From NCBI GenBank assembly GCA_902782965.1, contig CACZPG010000012.1:1-10316 (forward strand): a stretch of 10,316 nt of DNA. The letters are read 5' to 3'. The position numbers and the translations under genes were made by a program. Positions 1-7,923 of this stretch are shown piece by piece (position 1 is the stretch's first letter; the number at the start of each line of letters is the position of its first letter). The notes under the pieces were generated by a model. It was given only the letters and a program-made list of their open reading frames with translations. It searched no databases and was not told the origin of the DNA. The stretch comes from an uncultured Lachnospiraceae bacterium. GTDB lineage: Bacteria > Bacillota > Clostridia > Lachnospirales > Lachnospiraceae.

Positions 1-931
1 TGATCAGAAGGATTTTCGTAAGGAAATGATTCTTAATTTCCTGAAGGATAATGGTATAGATGTTGCTTCCTTCGATGTAATTGTCGGCCGTGGTGGTCTG
101 CTTAAGCCTATACCAAGTGGTACTTATGCAGTTACGGATGCGCTGGTTGAAGACTTAAAGAATGCAGTGGGAGGAGAGCATGCATCTAATCTCGGGGGTA
201 TTCTTGCCAAAGAAATAGCAGATGGTATCGGAAAGCCATCTTATATAGTAGATCCGGTAGTTGTTGATGAACTGGAAGATGTTGCCAGACTTTCAGGTGT
301 TCCTGAACTTCCCCGTGTATCTATTTTCCATGCCCTTAATCAGAAGGCAGTAGCTAAGAGATATGCTAAGGAAGTCGGAAAAGCTTATGAAGATCTGAAT
401 CTGATTGTAGTTCATATGGGTGGTGGAGTTTCGGTTGGAGCTCATACCGGCGGAAGGGTCGTTGATGTATTCAATGCACTTTCCGGTGATGGTGCATTTT
501 CACCAGAGAGAGCGGGAGCGGTTCCTCCGGGAGCGCTTGCAGATCTGTGTTTCTCCGGTAAGTATACACAGGCTGAGGTAAAGAAGATGCTTATCGGTAA
601 TGGTGGTTATAATGCTTATCTCGGAACTAATAATGCTCAGGAAGTATATAAGAGAAGTCTTACAGATGAGAAGGCCAAGCTTGTATTTGATGCATTTGTA
701 TATCAGGTTTCCAAGGATATTGGAGCCCAGGCAGCAGTTCTTAAGGGAAAAGTAGATCAGATAATCCTGACAGGTGGAATTGCTCATGGTGAGCAGGTTA
801 CAAATGATATCAAAGAAAGGGTAAGCTTCATAGCACCCGTTACTGTTTATCCCGGTGAGGATGAGCTTCTGGCTCTTGCACAGGGAGCACTTCGCGTTCT
901 GAATGGTGAAGAGGAAGCGAAGAACTATTAA
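1..931 (+). CDS. buk: Butyrate kinase, 5'-truncated by the window edge
   Basis: Cytosolic kinase of the acetate/butyrate kinase (ASKHA) family that interconverts butyryl phosphate plus ADP with butyrate plus ATP, the last step of the phosphotransbutyrylase-kinase route of butyrate formation. The reading frame is open from base 2, so the Met at 26 is internal. About 309 residues are present against roughly 355 in the family, so some 45-50 N-terminal residues, including the first phosphate-binding strand, lie outside. Counting from the Met at 26, visible family motifs are GRGGLLKPIPSGTY (21-34), HMGGGVSVGAH (130-140), the stretch around FNALSGDGAFSPERAG (149-164) and ILTGGIAHGEQV near the C terminus. 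The next gene starts 15 bases after the stop with no terminator between, so co-transcription is likely. A phosphotransbutyrylase gene would be expected just upstream; this cannot be seen. The family call is firm. Confidence 0.95.
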   Translation, partial: DQKDFRKEMILNFLKDNGIDVASFDVIVGRGGLLKPIPSGTYAVTDALVEDLKNAVGGEHASNLGGILAKEIADGIGKPSYIVDPVVVDELEDVARLSGVPELPRVSIFHALNQKAVAKRYAKEVGKAYEDLNLIVVHMGGGVSVGAHTGGRVVDVFNALSGDGAFSPERAGAVPPGALADLCFSGKYTQAEVKKMLIGNGGYNAYLGTNNAQEVYKRSLTDEKAKLVFDAFVYQVSKDIGAQAAVLKGKVDQIILTGGIAHGEQVTNDIKERVSFIAPVTVYPGEDELLALAQGALRVLNGEEEAKNY

Positions 932-946
932 GAAGAGAGATAAAAA

Positions 947-1927
947 ATGCTTTATAATTTGCTTAGTTCCAAATTATCCGATAATGTAATACTGGTAATT
1001 GCATCCACAATTGGATTTGTACTTACCTATATGCTGCTTATGAAGCCGGCGGAGTTTCTTCCTCGCGATGGCGGAAAATATGTAATTGATGCTGAGGGCA
1101 GAAGAGTAGCGGTCAATGAGGCATCTAACGGAAAAGTTACCGGTGTCGGATTTTTATTTGTACTGGTATTTCTGGGAATAGTACTTCTATTCATTCCGAT
1201 TTCAAAAGAAATGATCATTTACGTAATTCTGTCAGCATTTATGATGCTGACCGGTTTTCTGGATGATGCATCCAGAAGTCCCTGGGGAGAGCTTATCAAG
1301 GGAATTCTTGATCTGATCCTGGCATTTTTGGCGGCGATTTCATTTATTATTTTCAATGGTTCGGATGTTTCATTCCTGGGATTAAATTTCCACATTCCTG
1401 TGGTATTATATGCCATTCTTGCAGTAGCTCTTATATGGGGCTCAATAAATGTAACCAACTGTTCAGATGGTGTTGACGGACTTTGTGGAACGGTTTCTGT
1501 TATTGAACTGATCGGAATATCGGTCATTTTCAGAAATTCACTTGGAAAATACAGCGGCTTCGGAATGATCCTTTCATTTATACTGGTGGCATATCTGGCC
1601 TATAACTGGTTTCCGAGTACGGCACTGATGGGAGATGCAGGTTCAAGAACCATAGGTTTTATAATAGCACTGCTATGTATGAAAACAGGACATCCGTTTG
1701 GATTTATACTTTTTTCCATGGTTTTTTTATTTGATGGTGGACTAGGACTACTAAAGCTTGCTATAATGAGAGTTACGAAGAAACCATTTCTTGAAAAGAT
1801 CAGATTTCCATTTCATGATGAGTTAAGAAAGAATCGTGGCTGGAAGATTCCGGCAATTGTGGTTTTCTTTGCAATATGTGAATTAATTTTTGTTATAATA
1901 GAGGGAGTTATTATAAAGTCTCTGTAA
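947..1927 (+). CDS. Divergent MraY/WecA-superfamily phosphosugar-polyprenyl-phosphate transferase
   Basis: Polytopic membrane enzyme of 326 residues in the family that moves a phospho-amino-sugar from a UDP-sugar to undecaprenyl phosphate on the cytoplasmic face of the membrane. About ten hydrophobic segments are visible. Family motifs appear in order: a G-K-x-T-G-x-G stretch at 62-68, at the position of the MraY GTPTMGG loop; the Mg-binding DD pair D106-D107 in GFLDD; NVTNCSDGVDGL (168-179); MGDAGS (228-233). The last cytoplasmic loop reads FPFHDELRKNRGW (287-299), where MraY normally has PxHHHFE...GW; only H290 is kept. MraY is the closest family I recognise, but the degenerate His motif, the FDGG at 262-265 and a location away from cell-wall genes leave it open whether the substrate is UDP-MurNAc-pentapeptide or another sugar. 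The start follows a purine-rich AGAAGAGAGA about 7 bases upstream. It probably shares a transcript with buk and perhaps aroD. Confidence 0.8.
   Translation: MLYNLLSSKLSDNVILVIASTIGFVLTYMLLMKPAEFLPRDGGKYVIDAEGRRVAVNEASNGKVTGVGFLFVLVFLGIVLLFIPISKEMIIYVILSAFMMLTGFLDDASRSPWGELIKGILDLILAFLAAISFIIFNGSDVSFLGLNFHIPVVLYAILAVALIWGSINVTNCSDGVDGLCGTVSVIELIGISVIFRNSLGKYSGFGMILSFILVAYLAYNWFPSTALMGDAGSRTIGFIIALLCMKTGHPFGFILFSMVFLFDGGLGLLKLAIMRVTKKPFLEKIRFPFHDELRKNRGWKIPAIVVFFAICELIFVIIEGVIIKSL
1871..1899 (+). promoter_or_regulatory. Candidate extended -10 promoter for aroD inside the end of the preceding gene
   Basis: The last codons of the transferase gene contain TGTTATAAT (1891-1899), a perfect extended -10 (TGnTATAAT). 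No good -35 lies at 17 bases; the nearest is TTGCAA at 1869-1874 with a 19-base spacer. Extended -10 promoters need little -35 contact. Transcription would begin near 1906 and leave an 84-base leader before aroD. This is a sequence match only, and it overlaps coding DNA where such a match can arise by chance. Confidence 0.35.
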
Positions 1928-1989
1928 AAGGATGAAGCAGGAGAAGAGTTAATTCTCCGGGGGTTAAAAGGGTTTAAGGTGAGAAGATA

Positions 1990-2784
1990 ATGACAGAGCT
2001 GACTGTAAAAGGATTCACCTTCGGTAATGGTACACCACGTATCTGTGTGCCTCTGATCGGAAGAACAGATGAGGAAATCCTTAAGCATGCCAATGTTATA
2101 AGAGAAGAGATAGATCGTCTGGATGAGAAGTATTCAGATAATCCTGAGCTTCGTGTGGCCGTAATTGAGTGGCGTACAGATTATTATGAGAAGCTGGCTG
2201 ATCTTGAAGCACTGACAAATATTCTTCGACAGATCAGAGAACTCTTTTCTGACAGGATTCTTCTCTTTACCTTCAGAAGTGAAGAGCAGGGCGGTGAATT
2301 CAGACATGACAGAGTAGGAAGTAATCTGGAACCCGTCATCAAGACTGCGATTACTTCACAGCTTATAGATATGCTGGATGTGGAATTTACCTGTGGTAAT
2401 TATAAGATTGTCAGAGCTACTACAGGAGCTCATAAAATGGGCGTAAAAGTTATCATGTCCTATCATGATTTTCAGCGAACTCCTCATGATGAAGAGATAG
2501 TAGATAAGCTTCGTGATATGGATATTCTCGGTGGTGATATTCTGAAGATAGCTGTTATGCCGAGGACTGAATTCGACACCAGACGTATAATGGAACTTAA
2601 TGCACGTTTGGTAGCTGAGAGTTTTAAACCCATCGTTCTCATCTCCATGAGTGATCTGGGGGTTGCATCCCGTTTCAAATGTAAGGAAACCGGTGCTTGT
2701 CTGACCTTCGGAACGATTGGTACTGAAAGCGCTCCGGGACAAATTGAGGTGGATGATCTTATTGCATTGTTGAAGAATCAGTAG
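1990..2784 (+). CDS. aroD: Type I 3-dehydroquinate dehydratase
   Basis: Cytosolic shikimate-pathway enzyme that dehydrates 3-dehydroquinate to 3-dehydroshikimate through a Schiff-base intermediate. It has 264 residues, slightly longer than the roughly 250 typical of type I enzymes. The active-site set is complete by motif: E60 and R62 in IEWR, R96 in FTFRS, catalytic H159 in MSYHDF, Schiff-base K186 in ILKIAVMP, R228 in ASRF, and S247 and Q251 in ESAPGQ. The start is supported by an AAGGTGAGA ribosome binding site (1976-1984) 5 bases upstream. A short hairpin (1940-1945 with 1953-1958) lies in the 62-base gap after the preceding gene, but it has no T tract and is not a terminator. No other shikimate-pathway gene is in view, so this is an isolated aro gene placed next to energy and envelope genes. 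The stop abuts a palindromic element. Confidence 0.95.
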   Translation: MTELTVKGFTFGNGTPRICVPLIGRTDEEILKHANVIREEIDRLDEKYSDNPELRVAVIEWRTDYYEKLADLEALTNILRQIRELFSDRILLFTFRSEEQGGEFRHDRVGSNLEPVIKTAITSQLIDMLDVEFTCGNYKIVRATTGAHKMGVKVIMSYHDFQRTPHDEEIVDKLRDMDILGGDILKIAVMPRTEFDTRRIMELNARLVAESFKPIVLISMSDLGVASRFKCKETGACLTFGTIGTESAPGQIEVDDLIALLKNQ

Positions 2785-2789
2785 AGTTA

Positions 2790-2973
2790 TACTATTTGCA
2801 GTAGCTCAAAAACATTCGGAAAATCCGCACTTCGTGCTCTACTGTCTGCTACGCAGACATTTTCCTCATGTATTTGAGATTCCTGCTTCGCAGTAATCAT
2901 AAAAATAAAAGAGAATTCCTTAGCCTGCAAGCAGTCACGGAATTCTCTTTATTTTTATTTACTGCAAATAGTA
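2790..2973. repeat. Nested inverted-repeat element, MITE- or REP-like, filling a convergent intergenic gap
   Basis: Almost the whole gap between the two convergent stop codons folds on itself. The outermost arms are a perfect 14-base inverted repeat, TACTATTTGCAGTA (2790-2803) against 2960-2973, extendable to 17 of 20 matches (2784-2803 with 2960-2979). Inside lies a 20-base arm pair with 17 matches (2805-2824 with 2859-2878). It encloses two perfect mini-hairpins: GCAC-TTC-GTGC (2827-2837) and GTCTGC-TAC-GCAGAC (2844-2858). Then come CTGC-TTC-GCAG (2883-2893) and a long terminator stem (2901-2958). The ends carry TA on both sides, which would fit a TA target duplication but could equally be part of the arms. 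No ORF is inside. Such compact palindromes between genes are usually multicopy mobile elements without a transposase, or repeated extragenic palindromes; copy number cannot be judged from one window. Confidence 0.65.
2901..2958. terminator. Bidirectional intrinsic terminator between convergent genes
   Basis: GAGAATTCC (2911-2919) pairs perfectly with GGAATTCTC (2939-2947) over a 19-base loop. The stem continues through the flanking A-rich and T-rich stretches with a single bulged A, giving about 20 pairs from 2899 to 2958. On the + strand the stem is followed by a T-rich run that can end aroD transcription. Read on the other strand it is also followed by T-rich sequence and can end the oxidoreductase transcript. 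It lies inside the nested inverted-repeat element. Confidence 0.8.
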
Positions 2974-2982
2974 ATTCTCGTT

Positions 2983-4008
2983 TTACATCTTTTTAACATT
3001 AGGTCTTTTGGATTTGACGTCGTCTTCGCCGGGGAGTGGATAGAAGAGTTCCCAGGTTGCGCGAAGAGTGTCTGTAAATGTATACAGAGACAGTATGTTG
3101 GTACGTGTATTCTGAGGTGTTTCCATACGGCCTACGATAATTGCTTCTCTTGCTGCAAGGAATTCATATTCATAACCGTTGATGTATCTTTCTGTCATGT
3201 TGAGTTCCTGTGTCTGATTTCCATTCGGTCCGAATACGCGAACCTTTTCAGGACAATTAACATTATCCAGTTCTATTCTTCCATCTGTTCCGTAGATGAT
3301 ACATTTATTATCCAGCTTGCCAAGCATTGAAGTAATGACGGTGGCAAATTTACCTTTAGGGAAACTCATCTGGATAGTTGAATAAGCGTCTACACCGGAA
3401 GCCAGCTTCACATAGTTGGAAGCTACTGAAACCGGAGGTGTTCCCATTATCATGAATACTGCTGTAAGGGGATAGATTCCAAGATCCAGAAGAGCACCAC
3501 CTGCTGTTTCCATGGAAGTGATTCTTTCCTTCTCTCTAAGGTTATATCCCAGATCGGCAACTACTGTTCTGACGTCACCGATAATTCCCTTCTTGATCAG
3601 GTCCAGAGTGATTTCCATCATCTGGTGATATCTGAGCCACATTGCCTCTCCACAGAAGACCTTCTTTGAATCAGCATACTGAAGAACCTCATTAGCTGTT
3701 TTCGCATTATATGAGAATGGCTTTTCAATAAGTGAAGGCTTTCCTGCGTCAATACATTTCTTTGCAATTTCTGCATGGTTGGAATTAACTGTTGCCACAT
3801 ATACCATTTCTACTTCAGGATCTGCAAGAAGCTCATCATATGAGCCGTAGCATACCTTGATATCATGCTCTGTTCCGAAGGCAATTGCCTTATCCTTATC
3901 ACGGGATGCAATAGCATAAGGAGTGAATCCTTCAAGCTTATGCAGTGTATCCGCAATTACGCCGGCGATATGACCGGCGCCGAGTATTCCTACTTTGAAT
4001 TCTATCAT
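2983..4008 (-). CDS. Gfo/Idh/MocA-family NAD(P)-dependent oxidoreductase
   Basis: Cytosolic dehydrogenase of 341 residues, in the usual size range of this family. The N-terminal Rossmann fold shows VGILGAGHIA (6-15) for dinucleotide binding. EKP at 95-97 is the family motif near the nicotinamide and substrate, followed by EAMWLRYH (121-128) and GGALLDLGIYPL (170-181). The last two resemble the dihydrodiol-dehydrogenase-like branch of the family. These enzymes act on sugars, inositols or related polyols; the exact substrate cannot be read from sequence. The start is backed by GAGGAG on the - strand (4018-4023), 9 bases upstream. It is a single-gene unit with its own strong promoter, divergent from an ABC exporter operon and convergent with aroD, so the neighbours give no substrate clue. 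The family is sure; the reaction is unknown. Confidence 0.93.
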   Translation of the reverse strand: MIEFKVGILGAGHIAGVIADTLHKLEGFTPYAIASRDKDKAIAFGTEHDIKVCYGSYDELLADPEVEMVYVATVNSNHAEIAKKCIDAGKPSLIEKPFSYNAKTANEVLQYADSKKVFCGEAMWLRYHQMMEITLDLIKKGIIGDVRTVVADLGYNLREKERITSMETAGGALLDLGIYPLTAVFMIMGTPPVSVASNYVKLASGVDAYSTIQMSFPKGKFATVITSMLGKLDNKCIIYGTDGRIELDNVNCPEKVRVFGPNGNQTQELNMTERYINGYEYEFLAAREAIIVGRMETPQNTRTNILSLYTFTDTLRATWELFYPLPGEDDVKSKRPNVKKM

Positions 4009-4072
4009 AGTTTAATTCTCCTCTTAATTCTCATTAGAATGTCATAATATAACTGACAAAATGACGTTTTTA

Positions 4073-4101
4073 ATTATAAAATACTTTTATTGAATTGTAA
4101 A
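4073..4101 (-). promoter_or_regulatory. SigA-type promoter of the oxidoreductase gene
   Basis: On the - strand, TTTACA (4101-4096) and TATAAT (4078-4073) are separated by exactly 17 bases. That is five of six -35 bases and all six -10 bases of the vegetative consensus. Transcription should start near 4066 and give a leader of about 58 bases ending in the GAGGAG ribosome binding site. Confidence 0.75.
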
Positions 4102-4123
4102 GGTAAGTAAAGAGTGGTAAACT
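4095..4123 (+). promoter_or_regulatory. Candidate promoter of the ABC exporter operon, overlapping the divergent promoter
   Basis: TTGTAA (4095-4100), a 17-base spacer and TAAACT (4118-4123) preceded by TG at 4115-4116 make a weak extended -10 promoter. Its -35 sits on the same six or seven bases as the -35 of the divergent oxidoreductase promoter, so the two should compete for RNA polymerase. The -10 lies in a short inverted repeat GGTA-AAC-TACC (4116-4126), and a longer pair AGGTA (4101-4105) with TACCT (4123-4127) flanks it. This could be an operator, but the match is short. Each hexamer matches only four of six consensus bases. Confidence 0.4.
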
Positions 4124-4169
4124 ACCTAACAAGTTTTGTGATTATTTTGAATTTGATGAGGTAATACAT

Positions 4170-5930
4170 TTGAAGACGTTAAAGACAATTCTTCGGGAGG
4201 TGCAGGATTTTACTGCAGCATCAGTAGCTACTCCCATCTATATGATTCTCGAGGTTATATTCGAGACAATAATCCCGATTGTAATGGGAAGGATAATTGA
4301 TATTTCTGAGGGCGAAACCATAGATATGGGCAGGATATTACTGTATGGAGGAATAATGATTCTCCTTGCTCTCGGGTCTCTTTTTGTCGGAGTAATGGGC
4401 GGTAAGTACGGAGCTAAGGCTTCTGCCGGACTTGCAAGAAATCTCCGTCGTGATATGTACAGAAATATTCAAAGCTTCTCATTTTCCAATATTGACAGAT
4501 TTTCGACAGCAAGTCTCGTGACACGTATGACTACGGATGTAACAAATGTTCAGAATGCTTATCAGATGATTCTCAGAATGATGGCTCGTGCACCGCTGAA
4601 CCTGGTGGTAGCCATGATCGCAGCTTTCTGGGTAAGTCCTGAGGTTGCTGTTATTTATCTCTATGCGGTACTGTTCCTGTCTGTAGTAGCCGGATTACTT
4701 ATCACAAGAGTGACTAAGTATTTCTCAGCTGCATTTCCGAAGTATGATGAAATGAATGAGAGCGTTCAGGAGAACGTATCAGCCATCCGTGTAGTTAAGG
4801 GCTTTGTTCGAGAAGATTACGAGATTCAGAGATTTAAGAAATCCAGTGGAATGATCTACAAGCTTTTCGTTAAAGCTGAGAGTCTCATGGCCTTCGTAAT
4901 GCCTATAATGCAGTCAACTATCTATTTCTGTATTCTTATGGTCAGCTGGACCAGTGCCAAGCTTATCGTCAAAGGTTATGGTACTCCGGGAGCTCTTACA
5001 ACAGGTGATCTCTCAACGCTTCTTGCTTACTGTATGCAGATTCTCATGAGTCTGATGATGCTTTCCATGGTTATAGTAATGATTACCATGTCTGCAGCAA
5101 GCGGAAAGAGAATTGCTGAAGTATTGAATGAGACTAGTGACCTTACCAATCCTGAGAATCCGGTACTTGAGATAAATGATGGAAGTATTGATTTTGAAAA
5201 TGTAACCTTCAGATATAATGAAACCTCTGAGAAACCTGTGCTTGATAACATCAATCTTCATATAGATTCCGGTCAGACCATCGGAATTATCGGAGCAACA
5301 GGTAGTTCCAAGACAAGTCTTGTAAATCTGATAAGCAGATTGTACGACGTTTCGGACGGTTCAGTTCAGGTAGGTGGCTTGGACGTAAGAAAATACGATC
5401 TTGAAGCCCTTAGAAATAATGTGGCTGTAGTTCTTCAGAAGAATGTTCTCTTCTCAGGTACTATTCTTGAGAATCTACGCTGGGGAAATAAGGATGCTAC
5501 TGACGAGCAGTGCAGGGAAGCCTGCAGACTCGCCTGCGCTGATGATTTCATAGAGAGCTTTCCGGATAAATATGAAACGAAGATTGAGCAGGGCGGAACC
5601 AACGTATCCGGTGGTCAGAAGCAGAGACTCTGTATAGCAAGAGCACTTCTGAAGAAGCCGAAGGTTCTTATACTTGATGATTCCACAAGTGCTGTAGATA
5701 CTGCGACCGATGCACGAATCAGACAGTCCTTCAGAGAGTACATACCTGAAACCACGAAGATAATCATAGCTCAGCGAGTTTCCAGTGTAATGGATGCTGA
5801 TAAGATTATTGTACTGGATGGTGGCCAGATCAATGGCTTCGGAAGTCATGAAGAGCTTCTTGAATCAAATGAGATTTACAGAGATGTTTATGAATCCCAG
5901 CAAGGCGGCTCCAAGGATTTTGATGATTAA
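4170..5930 (+). CDS. ABC exporter half-transporter, subunit with degenerate ATP site
   Basis: Fused permease-ATPase of 586 residues: about six membrane helices in residues 15-310, then a nucleotide-binding domain from about 338. It has Walker A GATGSSKTS (375-383), Q-loop Q423, a canonical signature VSGGQ (479-483), Walker B ending in D503 and D-loop SAVD (507-510). Two catalytic positions are altered: the Glu after Walker B is Asp (D504), and the switch His is Gln (Q535 in IIAQR). In heterodimeric exporters of the TM287/288 and BmrCD type, this marks the partner whose own ATP site is non-hydrolytic. The start is TTG at 4170 with GAGG (4158-4161) 8 bases upstream; no in-frame ATG lies nearby. 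The partner gene follows after 49 bases. Likely an exporter of drugs, lipids or peptides; the substrate is unknown. Confidence 0.92.
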   Translation: MKTLKTILREVQDFTAASVATPIYMILEVIFETIIPIVMGRIIDISEGETIDMGRILLYGGIMILLALGSLFVGVMGGKYGAKASAGLARNLRRDMYRNIQSFSFSNIDRFSTASLVTRMTTDVTNVQNAYQMILRMMARAPLNLVVAMIAAFWVSPEVAVIYLYAVLFLSVVAGLLITRVTKYFSAAFPKYDEMNESVQENVSAIRVVKGFVREDYEIQRFKKSSGMIYKLFVKAESLMAFVMPIMQSTIYFCILMVSWTSAKLIVKGYGTPGALTTGDLSTLLAYCMQILMSLMMLSMVIVMITMSAASGKRIAEVLNETSDLTNPENPVLEINDGSIDFENVTFRYNETSEKPVLDNINLHIDSGQTIGIIGATGSSKTSLVNLISRLYDVSDGSVQVGGLDVRKYDLEALRNNVAVVLQKNVLFSGTILENLRWGNKDATDEQCREACRLACADDFIESFPDKYETKIEQGGTNVSGGQKQRLCIARALLKKPKVLILDDSTSAVDTATDARIRQSFREYIPETTKIIIAQRVSSVMDADKIIVLDGGQINGFGSHEELLESNEIYRDVYESQQGGSKDFDD

Positions 5931-5979
5931 GGTCTTCTGTAAGAAATCTGTCAAGTAAGCAATAAAGAAAGGATTTAAA

Positions 5980-7899
5980 ATGGCAAGAACACCACGCGGC
6001 ATGAAGCCGACAGTTGAAGATCCGGGCAAGATTTTTAAACGCCTGATGTCATATGTTTTCAAATATTACGGTGTACAGATGGTGCTCGTATTCATATTTA
6101 TTCTGGTCAGTGTACTGGCTAATCTTCAGGGAACAATGTTTATGAAATCCCTGATTGATGATTATATAGATCCTATGCTGAAGAACGGAAGTAAGGATTT
6201 CGGGCCGCTGCTCAAGGCTATCCTCAGGACGGCAGCCTTCTATGGCATAGGAATCATTTCCACGTATACCTATAACAGGATAATGGTAAATGTTTCCCAG
6301 GGTACCCTCAGAAGAATCAGGGATACCCTCTTCGAGCATATGCAGTCTCTTCCGATTAAGTATTTCGACACTCATACTCATGGCGATATCATGTCTATTT
6401 ATACTAATGATGTGGACACCCTGAGACAGATGATAAGTCAGAGTATTCCACAGCTTTATTCAAGTGCGATCACTCTTATCGGTGTTGTGGTATGTATGAT
6501 AATCAGAAGTGTTCCGCTTACTATTGTTTCCTTCCTTATGGTTGGTTTCATGCTCAGCGTAACCATGAAGATATCGAAGAAGAGCGGAAGCTATTTCCTT
6601 GCTCAGCAGAAGGATCTGGGTACGGAGAATGGTTATATAGAAGAAATGATATCCGGACAGAAGGTTGTTAAAGTATTCTGTCATGAGAAGGAAAGTATTG
6701 AGGATTTCGATAAGCTGAATGAGCAGCTCTTTGACAGCGCTTATAATGCAAATAAATATGCCAATATTCTCATGCCTTCCATGGCTCAGCTGGGTAATCT
6801 GAGCTATGTAATCTGTACTGTGATCGGTGCGCTTCTCGTACTAAGTGAGTTTGGTGTGAAGGGATCGGTATTTGCCGGAATAGCTCCTCTTACAGTTGGT
6901 GGTCTTGTTTCCTTCCTGACCTTTAATAAGAGTTTTAATATGCCTATTAATCAGGTTTCTATGCAGTTCAATTCTATTATCATGGCACTTGCGGGAGCTG
7001 ACAGAGTTTTCAAGCTCATGGATGAGCCTTCAGAGACGGATGAAGGTTATGTTATGCTTGTAAATGCGAAGGAAGATGCGAATGGTAAGCTGACAGAAAC
7101 TACTGAAAGAACGGGAATCTGGGCATGGAAGCATCAGCATCAGGCAGACGGAACCATTGATTACAGACGTCTTGAAGGATCAATCTTCATGGATGATGTA
7201 GATTTCGGATATGTTCCTGAGAAGATGGTTCTGCATAATGTTTCTCTGGATGCAAAACCGGGCCAGAAGATTGCATTTGTCGGTTCAACCGGTGCCGGAA
7301 AAACAACTATCACTAATCTGATAAATCGATTCTATGATATTCAGGATGGTAAGATCCGTTTTGATAATATAAATGTAAATAAGATTAAGAAGGGTGATCT
7401 GAGACGTTCTCTTGGACTGGTTCTTCAGGATACACATCTCTTCACAGCTACAGTAATGGAGAATATCCGTTACGGAAGACTGGATGCTACAGATGAGGAA
7501 TGTATAGCTGCTGCCAGACTTGCCAATGCAGATCAATTCATTCGTCAGCTTCCGGATGGATATAACACAATGCTTACCGGAGATGGCGGTAATCTCAGTC
7601 AGGGACAGCGTCAGCTTCTCGCTATAGCAAGAGCAGCCGTTGCAGATCCGCCAGCGTTGATTCTTGATGAAGCAACCTCTTCTATCGATACAAGAACTGA
7701 GCGTGAAGTTCAGGAGGGAATGGATAAGCTGATGGCTGACAGAACCACATTTGTTATCGCCCACAGACTGTCCACTGTTAAGAACAGCGATTGTATAATG
7801 GTACTTGAACATGGTCGTGTCATTGAACATGGAACCCATGATGAGCTTCTGGAACAGAAGGGCAAGTATTATCAGTTGTATACCGGAATGAGTGCTTAA
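5980..7899 (+). CDS. ABC exporter half-transporter, subunit with catalytic ATP site
   Basis: Fused permease-ATPase of 639 residues and the presumed partner of the half-transporter encoded just upstream. About six membrane helices span residues 30-330; the nucleotide-binding domain starts near 400. It has a canonical Walker A GSTGAGKTT (435-443), Q-loop Q483, Walker B with D563 and catalytic E564, D-loop SSID (567-570) and switch H595. Its signature is LSQGQ (539-543) rather than LSGGQ. Pairing its Walker motifs with the VSGGQ of the partner makes the working ATP site; the other site is degenerate in all its parts. Residues about 352-400 form an extra linker between the membrane and ATPase parts, containing GIWAWKHQHQADG, which I recognise as usual for this subunit type in Firmicutes. 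An AGAAAGGA site about 6 bases upstream supports the ATG. No clear terminator follows. Confidence 0.93.
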   Translation: MARTPRGMKPTVEDPGKIFKRLMSYVFKYYGVQMVLVFIFILVSVLANLQGTMFMKSLIDDYIDPMLKNGSKDFGPLLKAILRTAAFYGIGIISTYTYNRIMVNVSQGTLRRIRDTLFEHMQSLPIKYFDTHTHGDIMSIYTNDVDTLRQMISQSIPQLYSSAITLIGVVVCMIIRSVPLTIVSFLMVGFMLSVTMKISKKSGSYFLAQQKDLGTENGYIEEMISGQKVVKVFCHEKESIEDFDKLNEQLFDSAYNANKYANILMPSMAQLGNLSYVICTVIGALLVLSEFGVKGSVFAGIAPLTVGGLVSFLTFNKSFNMPINQVSMQFNSIIMALAGADRVFKLMDEPSETDEGYVMLVNAKEDANGKLTETTERTGIWAWKHQHQADGTIDYRRLEGSIFMDDVDFGYVPEKMVLHNVSLDAKPGQKIAFVGSTGAGKTTITNLINRFYDIQDGKIRFDNINVNKIKKGDLRRSLGLVLQDTHLFTATVMENIRYGRLDATDEECIAAARLANADQFIRQLPDGYNTMLTGDGGNLSQGQRQLLAIARAAVADPPALILDEATSSIDTRTEREVQEGMDKLMADRTTFVIAHRLSTVKNSDCIMVLEHGRVIEHGTHDELLEQKGKYYQLYTGMSA

Positions 7900-7923
7900 T
7901 CACAGGTATACAATTCACGACAT

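Noticed and set aside
1940..1958. GGAGAA/TTCTCC inverted repeat ahead of aroD, considered as a terminator
   Set aside because: Only six pairs with a 7-base loop and no T tract; the sequence after it is G- and A-rich, so it would not stop transcription.
2785..2982. The structured gap after aroD, considered as a tRNA, riboswitch or CRISPR-like array
   Set aside because: It lacks tRNA landmarks, it lies downstream of both flanking genes so cannot be a 5' leader, and its repeats are inverted, not regularly spaced direct repeats.
3865..4047. 60-residue + strand reading frame across the oxidoreductase start and promoter
   Set aside because: It is antisense to a well-supported gene, has no convincing ribosome binding site and no recognisable protein features.
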